A model generated the notes under the pieces. That model was not told the DNA's origin and did no database searches. It was given only the letters and a program-made list of their open reading frames with translations. From Acidilutibacter cellobiosedens (GTDB lineage: Bacteria > Bacillota > Clostridia > Tissierellales > Acidilutibacteraceae), in the NCBI RefSeq assembly GCF_004103715.1, contig NZ_CP035282.1:1230673-1294672 (forward strand): DNA of 64,000 nucleotides, in the 5' to 3' direction. Below, in pieces: positions 25,092 through 35,348 of this stretch; positions within the stretch are counted from its first letter, which is position 1; the number at the start of each line of letters is the position of its first letter. The position numbers and the translations under genes are program-made.

Positions 25092-28000
25092 ATGCTGATT
25101 AAGGATATGTTTGTTAAGCCTATTGATAGGGATATCAAAGGAGTAATAAAAGTTGGACAAGATGACGATGCCAATGTGAAACAAGAGTTGGAAGAATATG
25201 TAGTAACAGACGAATTACAGAGGCATTTCAGAGATTTTTTTGAAAGCTATAGAAAAGGAATTAATGGGGATACCGACAAAATGGGAGTTTGGATTTCCGG
25301 ATTTTTTGGAAGCGGTAAATCCCACTTTTTAAAAATCCTATCATATTTATTGGAGAATAGGAAGGTAAACGGAAAACCGGCTGCAAATTATTTTTTAGAT
25401 GAAAATAAAATTAAAGATCCCGCAGTTGTCGCCGATATGAAATTGGCTTCATCGATTCCTACTGATGTTATATTATTTAATATTGATTCTAAAAGTGAAA
25501 CGTCCGGGAAAAAGGGCAAAGATACAATACTTAATGTTTTTTTAAAAGTATTTAATGAAAAATTGGGTTTTAGCACAAATCCCTATGTAGCCGATTTGGA
25601 AAGGCAGCTGAATGAGGAAGGGTTATATGAGGTTTTTAAAGAGAAGTATAAAGAAATTACGGGAGATGACTGGATAGAATTCAGGCACAAATTTAGCTTT
25701 TTTAAGGACAGGGTAATTAAGACATTGGCGGAAATTAAGTTTATGACCTTGGAAACGGCAAAAGACTGGGCAAGGAGTACAACAAGGCCTTATGAAATAA
25801 GTATAGATGAATTTGCTCAAATGGTAAATAAATATTTAAGGTCAAAAGGAGAAAATCATCATATTATTTTTTTGGTTGATGAGATGGGTCAATATATCGG
25901 AGATAATACGGATTTAATGCTCAATCTCCAAACAATAACCGAAGATTTGGGAACCGTTTGCCGAGGCAAAGCCTGGATTATAGTAACTTCTCAGCAGGAT
26001 ATAGATTCCGTAACAAAGGTTAAAGGCAGGGATTTTTCGAAAATTCAAGGTCGTTTTGATACGAGGATAAGTTTAACATCTGCCAATGTGGACGAAGTTA
26101 TTAAGCTCAGGATATTAAAGAAAACGGAAACTGCCAATGAGACCTTATCGGTGCTTTATGAGAATAAAGAAACCATTATCAGAAATCTTATAATTTTTAA
26201 CGATACTGCTGAAAAAAAACTATATGAAGATAAAAAGGATTTTTGTGAGGTATATCCTTTTATACCATATCAATTTAATCTTTTGGCCAATGTATTGACT
26301 TCCATCAGGCAGCATGGTGCCAGCGGAAAGCATTTGTCGGAGGGAGAGCGTTCTATGCTTGCACTGTTTAAAGAAAGTGCGGAAAAACTGATGAACAAAG
26401 GAGACGGTACGATTGTACCTTTTAATATATTTTATGATGCCTTAAATAAGTTTTTGGATCACAGTCATTCGGTTGTCATTTCTTGGGCTTTGAAAAATAA
26501 GTGTATAAACCCGAATAATGAAGAAGATAATTTTAATGTGAATGTTTTAAAGGCTTTATTTATGATCAAATATATTGATGAAGTTGAAGCAAATGCAGAT
26601 AATATTACTACTTTAATGGTGTCCGATATAGATGAAGACAGAAGGGCGTTGAAAGAAAAAGTACAGGAAGCTTTGGATATTTTAGTGGATCAAATGCTGG
26701 TTCAAAAAAACGGTAATATATATATTTTTTTAACCGATGAGGAACAGGAAATTAACCGTTCGATAGAGAATCAGGATATTGAATTTACCGATTTAATAAG
26801 GAAGGTTTCGGAACTCATTTTTGCCGATATTTATTTTGAAGAGAAGGTTAAAGTTGAAAACTTTAAAAACAGATATTCCTTTGGATTTAACAGGTTTGTG
26901 GATGACGTACCGTATAAAGGAAATCAGACTTTCGATTTCGGAGTTAAGATAATTACTCCAAGATCGGAATTAAATGGGCAGAGCGATAATTTACGTCTGC
27001 TAAGCAGTGCCGGGCCGAATGTCTACGTGGATTTACCTAATGATGCGGGGTTTTTGAATGAGTTGAGTTTGTCCATGAAAATTGAGAAGTTTTTATCCGT
27101 TCCGTCTGCTGGTAATATTTCAAAATTTGAGGAAATAAAAGCGGTGAAACGGGAGGAAATGAGGGAACATCAGGGAAGAGCGAAATTATTTTTGCAGGAA
27201 TCATTAAAATCTGCTAAATTCTATGTTAATGGCGACTTGTTGGAATTAAGCACTAAAGACTTCAAATACAATTTGACGGAAGCTTTGGAACGTATGGTGT
27301 CTACGGTTTATCATAAATTAAATTATATTACTCACCCTATGGATGAAGTTGATATATATAATCTGTTTAAATCGGACAATTCCGGTCAGATAACTTTAGG
27401 TACTGCTTTGCCTAACGAGAATGCCATAAGGGAAGTATTGGATTATATACGGCTTCGGACCCAAAATCATGCCAAGATTTCATTGAAAGAGATAAAAAAC
27501 AGATTTAATAAAGCACCTTACGGTTTTATAGATGCGGATACGGAATGGATAATCGCCAAATGTTTTAAAGACGGGCTGATAAGATTTACTTTAAATGGGA
27601 GTATGGTTTCTTTATTAAATGAAGCTTCCGAAAGAATCGTCGAATATATTACGAAACGGGTTTATGCCGAGAAGTTTTTAATAGAAGAAAAAGAGATCAT
27701 ATCGGAAAATATGAAAAGAAACTTAAAAAATGTGGCTAAGGAAGTATTTAAAATAACTATTATTACGGAAGATGCAGATACTATGGTGATGGAATTCAAT
27801 AAACTTGCCAAAGATATGGTTGATAATTTGGAAAAGATATTGCGGGAATACCGAACCGATACCTATCCCGGAAAATATATTGTAATGAGCGGGATTAAAT
27901 TGATTCAAGGGACTATATTCATGGACAAAGCTGTAGATGTATTTAGATATGTGAAAAACCGTGAAGAAGATTATCTTAATTTTGCAGAGGATTATCTGCC

Positions 28001-28679
28001 GATAAAGGCTTTTTTTGGAGGGGAACAGCAGGGAATATGGGATAAGACTCAGAAATATATCGATATATTTGAAGAAAGCAGATCTTATGTAATTAATGAA
28101 GAAATAGAATCCGTCGTAAAAAGAATGGAAACCATTTTTAAAATGCCTTATCCTTATAACAATATTAAAGATTTGCCCGAACTTAACAATAAATTTCCAA
28201 ATATTTATAATGAAATTTTAGACAAAGAACTTGAACCGGTAAAAACGGAAATCTGTGAAGCTGAGAAGAGAGTAATGGAAGTATTGAAACAAAGCGGTCT
28301 GGAAGAAATATTTTTTGAGAAATTCACACGTGCCTTTTATAATCTTACCGAAAAAGCCGAGTCATGCGACAATGTGGCTAGGTTAAACGGATGCAGAACG
28401 GAAGCGGATAAATTAAAGATCAGATTTTTAAATGAAATCGCTAAAGAACAGGAACGCATAGCCGAAAAAGAAAAACCTAAAAAAACGGTTGAAGCGGGAA
28501 GGACGGATAAAATTGCAAATCCGGTAAAAAAGCAGCGTAATATAAGTATCAGAGATATAAATCCTTCAAGTTCATGGCAGATAGAAACCGAAGAGGATTT
28601 GGAGAAATATCTGCGGGACTTAAAAGAAAGGCTGGAAAAGGAAATTGAAGAAGGTACTATATTAAATATTGAGTTTTAG
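25092..28679 (+). CDS. brxC: BREX ATPase BrxC (PglY-like)
   Basis: A 1195-residue AAA+/STAND-like ATPase, the expected BrxC length. The Walker A motif GFFGSGKSH is at residues 70-78, and the likely Walker B/sensor segment is IIFLVDEMGQYIG (about 258-270). The long C-terminal part is helical with a charged end (EEDLEKYLRDLKERLEKEIE). BrxC assembles with BrxB, PglX and PglZ on DNA. It lies 12 nt after brxB and 11 nt before pglX, with no promoter between. Confidence 0.92.
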   Translation: MLIKDMFVKPIDRDIKGVIKVGQDDDANVKQELEEYVVTDELQRHFRDFFESYRKGINGDTDKMGVWISGFFGSGKSHFLKILSYLLENRKVNGKPAANYFLDENKIKDPAVVADMKLASSIPTDVILFNIDSKSETSGKKGKDTILNVFLKVFNEKLGFSTNPYVADLERQLNEEGLYEVFKEKYKEITGDDWIEFRHKFSFFKDRVIKTLAEIKFMTLETAKDWARSTTRPYEISIDEFAQMVNKYLRSKGENHHIIFLVDEMGQYIGDNTDLMLNLQTITEDLGTVCRGKAWIIVTSQQDIDSVTKVKGRDFSKIQGRFDTRISLTSANVDEVIKLRILKKTETANETLSVLYENKETIIRNLIIFNDTAEKKLYEDKKDFCEVYPFIPYQFNLLANVLTSIRQHGASGKHLSEGERSMLALFKESAEKLMNKGDGTIVPFNIFYDALNKFLDHSHSVVISWALKNKCINPNNEEDNFNVNVLKALFMIKYIDEVEANADNITTLMVSDIDEDRRALKEKVQEALDILVDQMLVQKNGNIYIFLTDEEQEINRSIENQDIEFTDLIRKVSELIFADIYFEEKVKVENFKNRYSFGFNRFVDDVPYKGNQTFDFGVKIITPRSELNGQSDNLRLLSSAGPNVYVDLPNDAGFLNELSLSMKIEKFLSVPSAGNISKFEEIKAVKREEMREHQGRAKLFLQESLKSAKFYVNGDLLELSTKDFKYNLTEALERMVSTVYHKLNYITHPMDEVDIYNLFKSDNSGQITLGTALPNENAIREVLDYIRLRTQNHAKISLKEIKNRFNKAPYGFIDADTEWIIAKCFKDGLIRFTLNGSMVSLLNEASERIVEYITKRVYAEKFLIEEKEIISENMKRNLKNVAKEVFKITIITEDADTMVMEFNKLAKDMVDNLEKILREYRTDTYPGKYIVMSGIKLIQGTIFMDKAVDVFRYVKNREEDYLNFAEDYLPIKAFFGGEQQGIWDKTQKYIDIFEESRSYVINEEIESVVKRMETIFKMPYPYNNIKDLPELNNKFPNIYNEILDKELEPVKTEICEAEKRVMEVLKQSGLEEIFFEKFTRAFYNLTEKAESCDNVARLNGCRTEADKLKIRFLNEIAKEQERIAEKEKPKKTVEAGRTDKIANPVKKQRNISIRDINPSSSWQIETEEDLEKYLRDLKERLEKEIEEGTILNIEF

Positions 28680-28690
28680 AGGGGGATATT

Positions 28691-31600
28691 ATGGACAAGG
28701 CTGTGTTAGAAAACTTCGCCGTATATGCAAGGAACAAGTTAATACAGGATATTAAAAATAAAGCATCTATGATAGGCATTACAGAAGAAGGAATAGCTGA
28801 TCCTCTTCCGGAATCCAATTCAGATATGCTGATTTTCAACATTAAGACTGTGGAATCATATAGAATTCACGGCGGAGAAGTAAATCAGTACAAAAAGCTC
28901 GTTGAAGAGCTCAATAAAAGAAAAGAAAGTCAGGACTACGGTACCGCATATAAAGGATTAATAGAAGAAGTAGCTTATACTTGGTTTAACAGGCTTATAG
29001 CTATACGATTCATGGAAGTAAACAATTATCTTCCCGATAAAATGAGAATACTTTCTTCAGGAAGGAAAGGAGTAAACGAACCAGAATTTGTCACCTACTA
29101 TCAAGATACAAGCTTAAATTTTACGAATGAAGAGTTAGAACGGTTGGCTAATTGGAAATCAGACGGCAGCGCGGCATCAATGGACAATATGTTTCATCTT
29201 TTATTTATAAAACAATGCAATGTCTTAAATGAGAATCTGCCGGGGTTATTTGAAAAGACCGATGATTATGCCGAATTGTTATTGAATATATCGTATAATG
29301 ACCAAGATGGAGTATTGTATAAATTGGTACATGATATACCGGAGGAATATTTTGATGTAGAATCGGAAAAAGACAAAGGTCAGGTGGAAATTATAGGCTG
29401 GATGTATCAGTATTATAACACTGAGAGGAAGGATGAAGTATTTTCAAGACCAAAGTCGGTCAAAATTCAAAAAGAAGATGTTCCTGCCGTGACACAGCTT
29501 TTTACACCTGATTGGATTGTCAGATATATGGTAGAAAATTCATTAGGAAGGCTTTGGATAGAAAAATTAATAGCTGATGGTGACAAACGGAATGAAAAAG
29601 AAATAGCCGGAGAGTTTAATTGGAAATATTATATTCCGGAAGCAGAACAAAATCCTGAAGTGAAAGAACAGTTAAAAGGAATACGAAAGGATAGGAGAAA
29701 TATTCGATTAGAGGATATTAAATTTATAGACCCCGCCATGGGCAGCTTTCATATAGGGGTTTATGCCTTCGAAGTGTTCATGCAATTATATGAAAGTCAA
29801 GGATACACAGTTAGAGAAGCGGCTAAGTTAATTATTGAAAAAAATCTGTATGGCCTTGATATAGATAAGAGGGCGTACCAGCTATCCTATTTTGCTTGTA
29901 TGATGAAGGGAAGACAATATAACAGGAGAATTTTAAATGGGAAAACAAAATGTAATTTATACGATATACCTGAGAGTAACAATATTAATAGAAATCATTT
30001 AGACTATTTAGGTACTAATATTGAAGATAAAAAAGTTTGGGCTAAGCGTAAAAAAGAGATAGTGGAAATCCTTGATATTTTTAAAGATGCAAAGGAATAC
30101 GGATCTGTATTAGATGTACCAGATAAATATGATTTTAGATTGTTAAAAGAGTTTATTGAAAACAAACAGTTAGATCTATCTTTTGATACCACAGGTATTG
30201 ATGATACACAAAAGAAAATTATAAATGTACTTAGTGTTGCTGAAATATTGTCGAAGGAATACAATGTCGTGACAACAAATCCTCCATATATGGGAAGCAG
30301 CGGTATGAATTCAAAATTAAGCAGATATGTTAAAGATAATTATCCCGAGAGCAAATCGGATTTATTAACAGTTTTCATTGAAAGGTGCAGGGAGTTCACG
30401 AAAGATTGCGGATATTATGCCATGATAACTCAACATTCATGGATGTTTTTATCAAGCTTTGAAAAGCTCAGAAAGAAACTCCAGTCAAATACTATCTGCA
30501 ATATGATACACTTGGGGCCGAGAGCTTTTGAAGAAATAGGCGGAGAGGTAGTACAGAGCACAAGCTTTGTATTTAAAAACACTTTAATTAATAATTATAA
30601 GGGAAGTTATATAAAGCTTATTGATTTTAGCAATGCAGAGGAAAAAGAAACGAAAGCATTGGAAGTAATAAAAAACCCTCAATGCGGATATTATTATGAA
30701 ACGGATCAGAATAATTTTAAAAAGATACCGGGGATGCCGGTGGCTTATTGGGCAAGTGAGAAGATAATTAAAACCTTTATATTTCCAAAATTATGTGAAG
30801 TGTGCGAAACACGAAAGGGTTTAGCTACGTCAGACAATAATAGATTTTTAAGATTATGGCAAGAGGTTGGTTTTGATAAGGTAGAATATAATTGTTCTTC
30901 AAATTATGAGTCACAAATTATTAATAAAAAGTGGTTTCCATTAAATAAAGGTGGAGATTTTAAAAGATGGTATGGAAATAATGAGTATCTAATTAATTGG
31001 GAAAACAATGGATTTGAGATAAAAAATTTTAAAAGTTCTAACGGGAAATTACTTTCAAGGCCTCAAAATTTATCATATAATTTTAAACAAGCTATAACTT
31101 GGACAAAAATAACTTCGGCTTTATTTTCTGCAAGGATGTGTTTTGGTGGTTTTTTGTTTGATGATGCAGCAGCTATATGTTTTAATGCAGATATACTAAA
31201 GTTGAGATATATTGTTGCTTTTTTAAATTCAAAAATTTGTCAAGTGGTAGTTAAGATTTTCAATCCTACACTTAATATTCAAATTGGTGATGTCGGTAAT
31301 TTGCCAATTTGTATCGAAGATAGAGTATATCACCCAATAGTTAAACTTAGCAATAATAATATCTCAATATCCAAAACCGACTGGGATTCTTTTGAAACCT
31401 CATGGGATTTCAAAGTTCATCCGTTGTTAGATAAAGATAAGCAAAACCAGGTTCCCAAAACCATAGAAAATTCATATGAAAATTGGAAGCACTTTGCCAA
31501 TTCACAATTTGACAGGTTAAAAGCAAATGAAGAAGAGCTAAACCGTATTTTTATCAAAATTTACGGTTTGGAAGATGAATTAACTCCGGATGTAAGTGAT

Positions 31601-32419
31601 AAGGATATAACTATTGCCAAAATATTCGATACTAAAAATGAAATCTATGACGATATAAAAGGTAACAGATATATATTAACTAAAGAAGATGTTGTCAAAT
31701 CCTTCATTTCCTATGCAGTAGGCTGTATGTTCGGGAGATATTCCTTGGATACGGAAGGTTTGGCATATGCCGGAGGCAAATGGGACGACAGCAAATATTC
31801 TGCTTTTATACCTGATAAGGATAATATTATATTGATTACGGATGAGGAATACTTTAAGGATGATATATTAAACAGATTTGTCGAATTTGTAAAAGTTTGC
31901 TACGGAGAAAAAACATTGGATGAGAATCTTAAATTCATAGCAGATGCCTTAGGCGGGAACGGTACACCAAAAGAAATTATACGAAATTATTTCCTTAAAT
32001 ATTTTTATAAAGACCACGTGAGGACTTATAAGAAGCGCCCCATATACTGGTTTTACGACAGCGGAAAGGAAAACGGGTTTAAAGCACTTATATATATGCA
32101 CAGATACAATGAAGACACTACAGGTAAAGTTCGTATAGACTATTTACATAAAATACAAAAAGCTTATGAGCGAACTATGGACAACTTAAAATATGAAATA
32201 GCAAATAATAAAAATCCAAGAGAAGTATCGAAAGCAGAAAAACGCCTTACAAAGCTTATGAAACAACTAAAGGAATGTAAAGACTATGACGAAAGAATTG
32301 CCCATTTGGCATTGGCAAGGATACCCATTGATTTGGACGACGGGGTTAAGGTAAACTACGATAAAATTCAGATCGATGAGAAAGGAGAGAAAATACAAAT
32401 ATTAGCTGAAATAAAATAG
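28691..32419 (+). CDS. pglX: BREX-1 adenine-N6 DNA methyltransferase PglX
   Basis: This 1242-residue enzyme marks host DNA by N6-adenine methylation at a non-palindromic site and is needed for phage exclusion. SAM-binding motif I is DPAMGS (residues 347-352), and catalytic motif IV is NPPY (530-533). The region from about residue 700 to 880 is the expected target-recognition part (KGLATSDNNRFLRLW through NIQIGDVGNLPI) and looks more A+T-rich than its flanks. The C-terminus is highly charged. The next gene, 17 nt downstream, is cmr1 rather than pglZ, which is the unusual point of this locus. Confidence 0.93.
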   Translation: MDKAVLENFAVYARNKLIQDIKNKASMIGITEEGIADPLPESNSDMLIFNIKTVESYRIHGGEVNQYKKLVEELNKRKESQDYGTAYKGLIEEVAYTWFNRLIAIRFMEVNNYLPDKMRILSSGRKGVNEPEFVTYYQDTSLNFTNEELERLANWKSDGSAASMDNMFHLLFIKQCNVLNENLPGLFEKTDDYAELLLNISYNDQDGVLYKLVHDIPEEYFDVESEKDKGQVEIIGWMYQYYNTERKDEVFSRPKSVKIQKEDVPAVTQLFTPDWIVRYMVENSLGRLWIEKLIADGDKRNEKEIAGEFNWKYYIPEAEQNPEVKEQLKGIRKDRRNIRLEDIKFIDPAMGSFHIGVYAFEVFMQLYESQGYTVREAAKLIIEKNLYGLDIDKRAYQLSYFACMMKGRQYNRRILNGKTKCNLYDIPESNNINRNHLDYLGTNIEDKKVWAKRKKEIVEILDIFKDAKEYGSVLDVPDKYDFRLLKEFIENKQLDLSFDTTGIDDTQKKIINVLSVAEILSKEYNVVTTNPPYMGSSGMNSKLSRYVKDNYPESKSDLLTVFIERCREFTKDCGYYAMITQHSWMFLSSFEKLRKKLQSNTICNMIHLGPRAFEEIGGEVVQSTSFVFKNTLINNYKGSYIKLIDFSNAEEKETKALEVIKNPQCGYYYETDQNNFKKIPGMPVAYWASEKIIKTFIFPKLCEVCETRKGLATSDNNRFLRLWQEVGFDKVEYNCSSNYESQIINKKWFPLNKGGDFKRWYGNNEYLINWENNGFEIKNFKSSNGKLLSRPQNLSYNFKQAITWTKITSALFSARMCFGGFLFDDAAAICFNADILKLRYIVAFLNSKICQVVVKIFNPTLNIQIGDVGNLPICIEDRVYHPIVKLSNNNISISKTDWDSFETSWDFKVHPLLDKDKQNQVPKTIENSYENWKHFANSQFDRLKANEEELNRIFIKIYGLEDELTPDVSDKDITIAKIFDTKNEIYDDIKGNRYILTKEDVVKSFISYAVGCMFGRYSLDTEGLAYAGGKWDDSKYSAFIPDKDNIILITDEEYFKDDILNRFVEFVKVCYGEKTLDENLKFIADALGGNGTPKEIIRNYFLKYFYKDHVRTYKKRPIYWFYDSGKENGFKALIYMHRYNEDTTGKVRIDYLHKIQKAYERTMDNLKYEIANNKNPREVSKAEKRLTKLMKQLKECKDYDERIAHLALARIPIDLDDGVKVNYDKIQIDEKGEKIQILAEIK

Positions 32420-32436
32420 AAGTAAGGGGGAGAGTC

Positions 32437-33486
32437 ATGAGAAAAGTTCAAATTACACTAAAACTTATTTCACCATTAGTAAGTTTTGGAGAGGATAAAA
32501 AAAATAAAGAATTTAGAGTTACAGAATTGAAGGCACTTTTACGTTCAACTTTTAGAGAATTGTATTATTTTCAAAATTTAGAAGAGATGAAAAAACAGGA
32601 GGCTGATTTATTTGGAAGCACAGAAAAGAAAGCACCGGTTTCGATAGTATTACAAAATATAATATGTAGGGTTGATAGTAGTATTGCTATGCTGCCGCAT
32701 AAAGAAGGCAAACAAGCTTTTTATACTTCATGTTTTGGCATAGACAGCGAGATAACAATATGTTTTATTGAGAGAAATAAAAAAGGTAATATGGATTTTC
32801 TTGAGTTCTATATTTATTTGTTAATTCAAGCTTCAATAATAGGTGCATTGGGAAGAAGATCAAGAAAAGGATTTGGTTCTTTTAAGGTAACGAATATAGA
32901 AGATTTGTCTGATAATGATGGTGATGAATTTGGGAAATTACTGCCCATGAATTTAGAAGATATTGTGGAATTATTGACAAAATTAAATTTGAACAATCAA
33001 GGAGAGTTTGTAAAACTAAGAAACTGTTCTACAACGGATAACATTGTTTCTTATAGCGGGCAGGGCAAATCAGACGAGCTGGATTATCCATTTGTGAAGA
33101 GAATAACAATAAATCATTTAAATAATGAAACAGATGTAAAGGGATTGTTAAAAAAGATTTCTGAGTTGACTCATGATAGATTGTGTGCAATAGAAAATAA
33201 TGAAAACGGCCTTTTGGATAGAAAAGATCTTGATAAAGTAAATGTCAGTATTTTAGGGCAGCATAAATCAGGAATTCCCAAAATAAAAAGATTTGCATCA
33301 CCTGTATGCATTTCATTTGCAATGGACAGAGGAAACAATAAATATTTAATTATTAAAGAACTGAATTATAATTATGCCGTTAGCAAATTGTATAATAATA
33401 AAACCAAAGTTAACTCAAAAATAAACCAAAAGTATATTTCTGAGTTTATAAATAAATTGGTACAAACAGGAGGTGTTAAGAAATGA
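32437..33486 (+). CDS. cmr1: Type III-B CRISPR RAMP protein Cmr1
   Basis: A 349-residue RAMP-fold subunit that caps the 3' end of the crRNA in the Cmr complex. The N-terminus VQITLKLISPLVSFGED is a RAMP strand, and the glycine-rich loop GALGRRSRKGFGSF (about residues 134-147) is characteristic of Cmr1. GTAAGGGGGAGAG precedes the ATG. The gene begins 17 nt after the pglX stop and overlaps cmr2 by four bases (ATGA-type). Codon use is visibly more A+T-rich than in pglX, suggesting that the Cmr block was brought in as a unit. Confidence 0.88.
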   Translation: MRKVQITLKLISPLVSFGEDKKNKEFRVTELKALLRSTFRELYYFQNLEEMKKQEADLFGSTEKKAPVSIVLQNIICRVDSSIAMLPHKEGKQAFYTSCFGIDSEITICFIERNKKGNMDFLEFYIYLLIQASIIGALGRRSRKGFGSFKVTNIEDLSDNDGDEFGKLLPMNLEDIVELLTKLNLNNQGEFVKLRNCSTTDNIVSYSGQGKSDELDYPFVKRITINHLNNETDVKGLLKKISELTHDRLCAIENNENGLLDRKDLDKVNVSILGQHKSGIPKIKRFASPVCISFAMDRGNNKYLIIKELNYNYAVSKLYNNKTKVNSKINQKYISEFINKLVQTGGVKK

Positions 33487-35348
33487 AATATTTATTGGCT
33501 GTAACTTTAGGTCCTGTACAATCTTATATAGAAGAATCCGAGAAGTTTATAGGCCTTAGGAATGGCAGTCAAATAATATCGGATTTAATGAAAAATATAA
33601 TAGAATATATATTTGATAAAGATGAGGGAAGCCAAATAATATACCCTAAATATGATAAACCTATTGACATAAATAGTATTAATGATTGTACAAACTATCT
33701 TGTTTTTGAGGTAACTGAAAAAGATAAGTTAGAATTAAAATCCTTAGAAGATAAAATATACAAAAATATGGGCGGAAATCCTGAGAATTTTAAAGAAACT
33801 TTTTTTCTGTTTTGGGCAATTGAAGAATTGAAAAGTGATGAAGATTATTCCACTATATATAGTAAACTTCAAAGATTAATGAACGGAATCAAGCATACCT
33901 ATATTTTTAACAATGAAGAGAAATTTCAGGAAGGTAATTTTGGTAATGATAAATGCCATATATGTGGGAAACGCTCTATATATAAGAATGATTTATGCCC
34001 CTTATGTATATATAAAAGAGAATATAATAAAAAATACAATGAATCTAATTATGAATCCAATTATTCCATAGCTATAAAATGTTGGAAAGCGAAATATAAG
34101 GGAAATATTAAAGCAGTTGATAAATTGTTTAAAGAAATTTTTAAGAAAGGGCATGAAGATGGATATTATAGCTTATCGCAGTTAGAAAATACCATATTTA
34201 TGTTAAAAAAAGGTGATATCAAAAATAAAAGATTTAAAGATTTTTTATATGATTTGAAACAAGAATCAGCAGAGAAGTTAGAAAAATTAACAAAGAAAAA
34301 GGAAAATAGATTATTATCGAAAGAGCTTGAAACAATTCAGCAAGACCTTAGAAGCATACAGCAGGATCTTAAAAAATTATATAAAAATGAAAATAAAGAT
34401 TTAAATATATCAGAACCCAATTATGAGTACGGATTTATACAATTTGATATAGACTCCTTAGGGGATTGGATGCATGGAAAGTTTTTGGATGAAGATATGC
34501 AGAAAAATTTGAAAGCGTATCAAGAGAAAATATCGGGACTGCTTATTTCATTCGGTAGAGAACTGAGAAAAGAGTTAGAACATGAATGTGATATTATTTA
34601 TTCGGGCGGAGATGATTTTTTAGCTATGATGCCTATAGAAAAAATTCAATTTGTATTAGATAAAATAAAAAAATTGTTTGAAAAAAATGTTGGGATGAAG
34701 TTGCAAGTTATCGGAATATCTAAAGAGATGACTCATTCAACATGTATAACGATTGCGCCGTGTAAAGTACCTATTGGAGAAGTGTTAAGTAAAAGTAGGT
34801 TAGAATTGAATAAAGTTAAAGAAAAATATGAGAAAAATAATAAGAATGGTATTGCATTTAATTATATTGTAGGGGACGGTGCTGCAGTAACAGCTTATAT
34901 GAAAAAAGATAATTTTGACGGATTCTTAAAACTAATAGAATATTATAAAGAAATAAAAGATATTTTTCCTTTATCTTTTATTAAAAAGTATCAAAAAGAG
35001 TTTATAAATTTCCCGTATGAAGAAATTACAAATCAAAATTTCAGAGATTTAAGATCTATGAACAAAATAGAGTTAAAACGTATTATGAAAAAAAGCAAGT
35101 TAGTTAAGGAAGATAAAGGAACCGAACAAAAAGAAATTGCAATACAAAAATATATGAATGAAATGATAAAATTTATGGATTCATTATTTTATAAAAATTG
35201 TGTGCCCATATCTGCCAATAGGGAAAATGTAGATTTTGAAAATTATTCAAATATAATAGATATTTACGAAAGGTTATGCAGATTACAAGGATTCTATAAA
35301 TGTATCGGAGGTGATGTAAATGAAACTACTGAAATTAAAACCGTGTGA
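33483..35348 (+). CDS. cas10: Type III-B Cas10 (Cmr2), cyclic oligoadenylate synthase
   Basis: 621 residues, short for Cmr2. It starts directly with the first Palm-type segment (LAVTLGPVQSYIEESEKFI), without the N-terminal HD nuclease domain. A zinc-binding motif CHICGK...CPLC uses Cys158, 161, 172 and 175. The first active-palm strand is FIQFDIDSLGDWM, and the polymerase signature SGGDD is intact at residues 374-378. It is therefore predicted to make cyclic oligoadenylates when target RNA binds but to lack HD-type ssDNase. It overlaps cmr1 by 4 nt and cmr3 by 29 nt. Confidence 0.9.
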   Translation: MKYLLAVTLGPVQSYIEESEKFIGLRNGSQIISDLMKNIIEYIFDKDEGSQIIYPKYDKPIDINSINDCTNYLVFEVTEKDKLELKSLEDKIYKNMGGNPENFKETFFLFWAIEELKSDEDYSTIYSKLQRLMNGIKHTYIFNNEEKFQEGNFGNDKCHICGKRSIYKNDLCPLCIYKREYNKKYNESNYESNYSIAIKCWKAKYKGNIKAVDKLFKEIFKKGHEDGYYSLSQLENTIFMLKKGDIKNKRFKDFLYDLKQESAEKLEKLTKKKENRLLSKELETIQQDLRSIQQDLKKLYKNENKDLNISEPNYEYGFIQFDIDSLGDWMHGKFLDEDMQKNLKAYQEKISGLLISFGRELRKELEHECDIIYSGGDDFLAMMPIEKIQFVLDKIKKLFEKNVGMKLQVIGISKEMTHSTCITIAPCKVPIGEVLSKSRLELNKVKEKYEKNNKNGIAFNYIVGDGAAVTAYMKKDNFDGFLKLIEYYKEIKDIFPLSFIKKYQKEFINFPYEEITNQNFRDLRSMNKIELKRIMKKSKLVKEDKGTEQKEIAIQKYMNEMIKFMDSLFYKNCVPISANRENVDFENYSNIIDIYERLCRLQGFYKCIGGDVNETTEIKTV

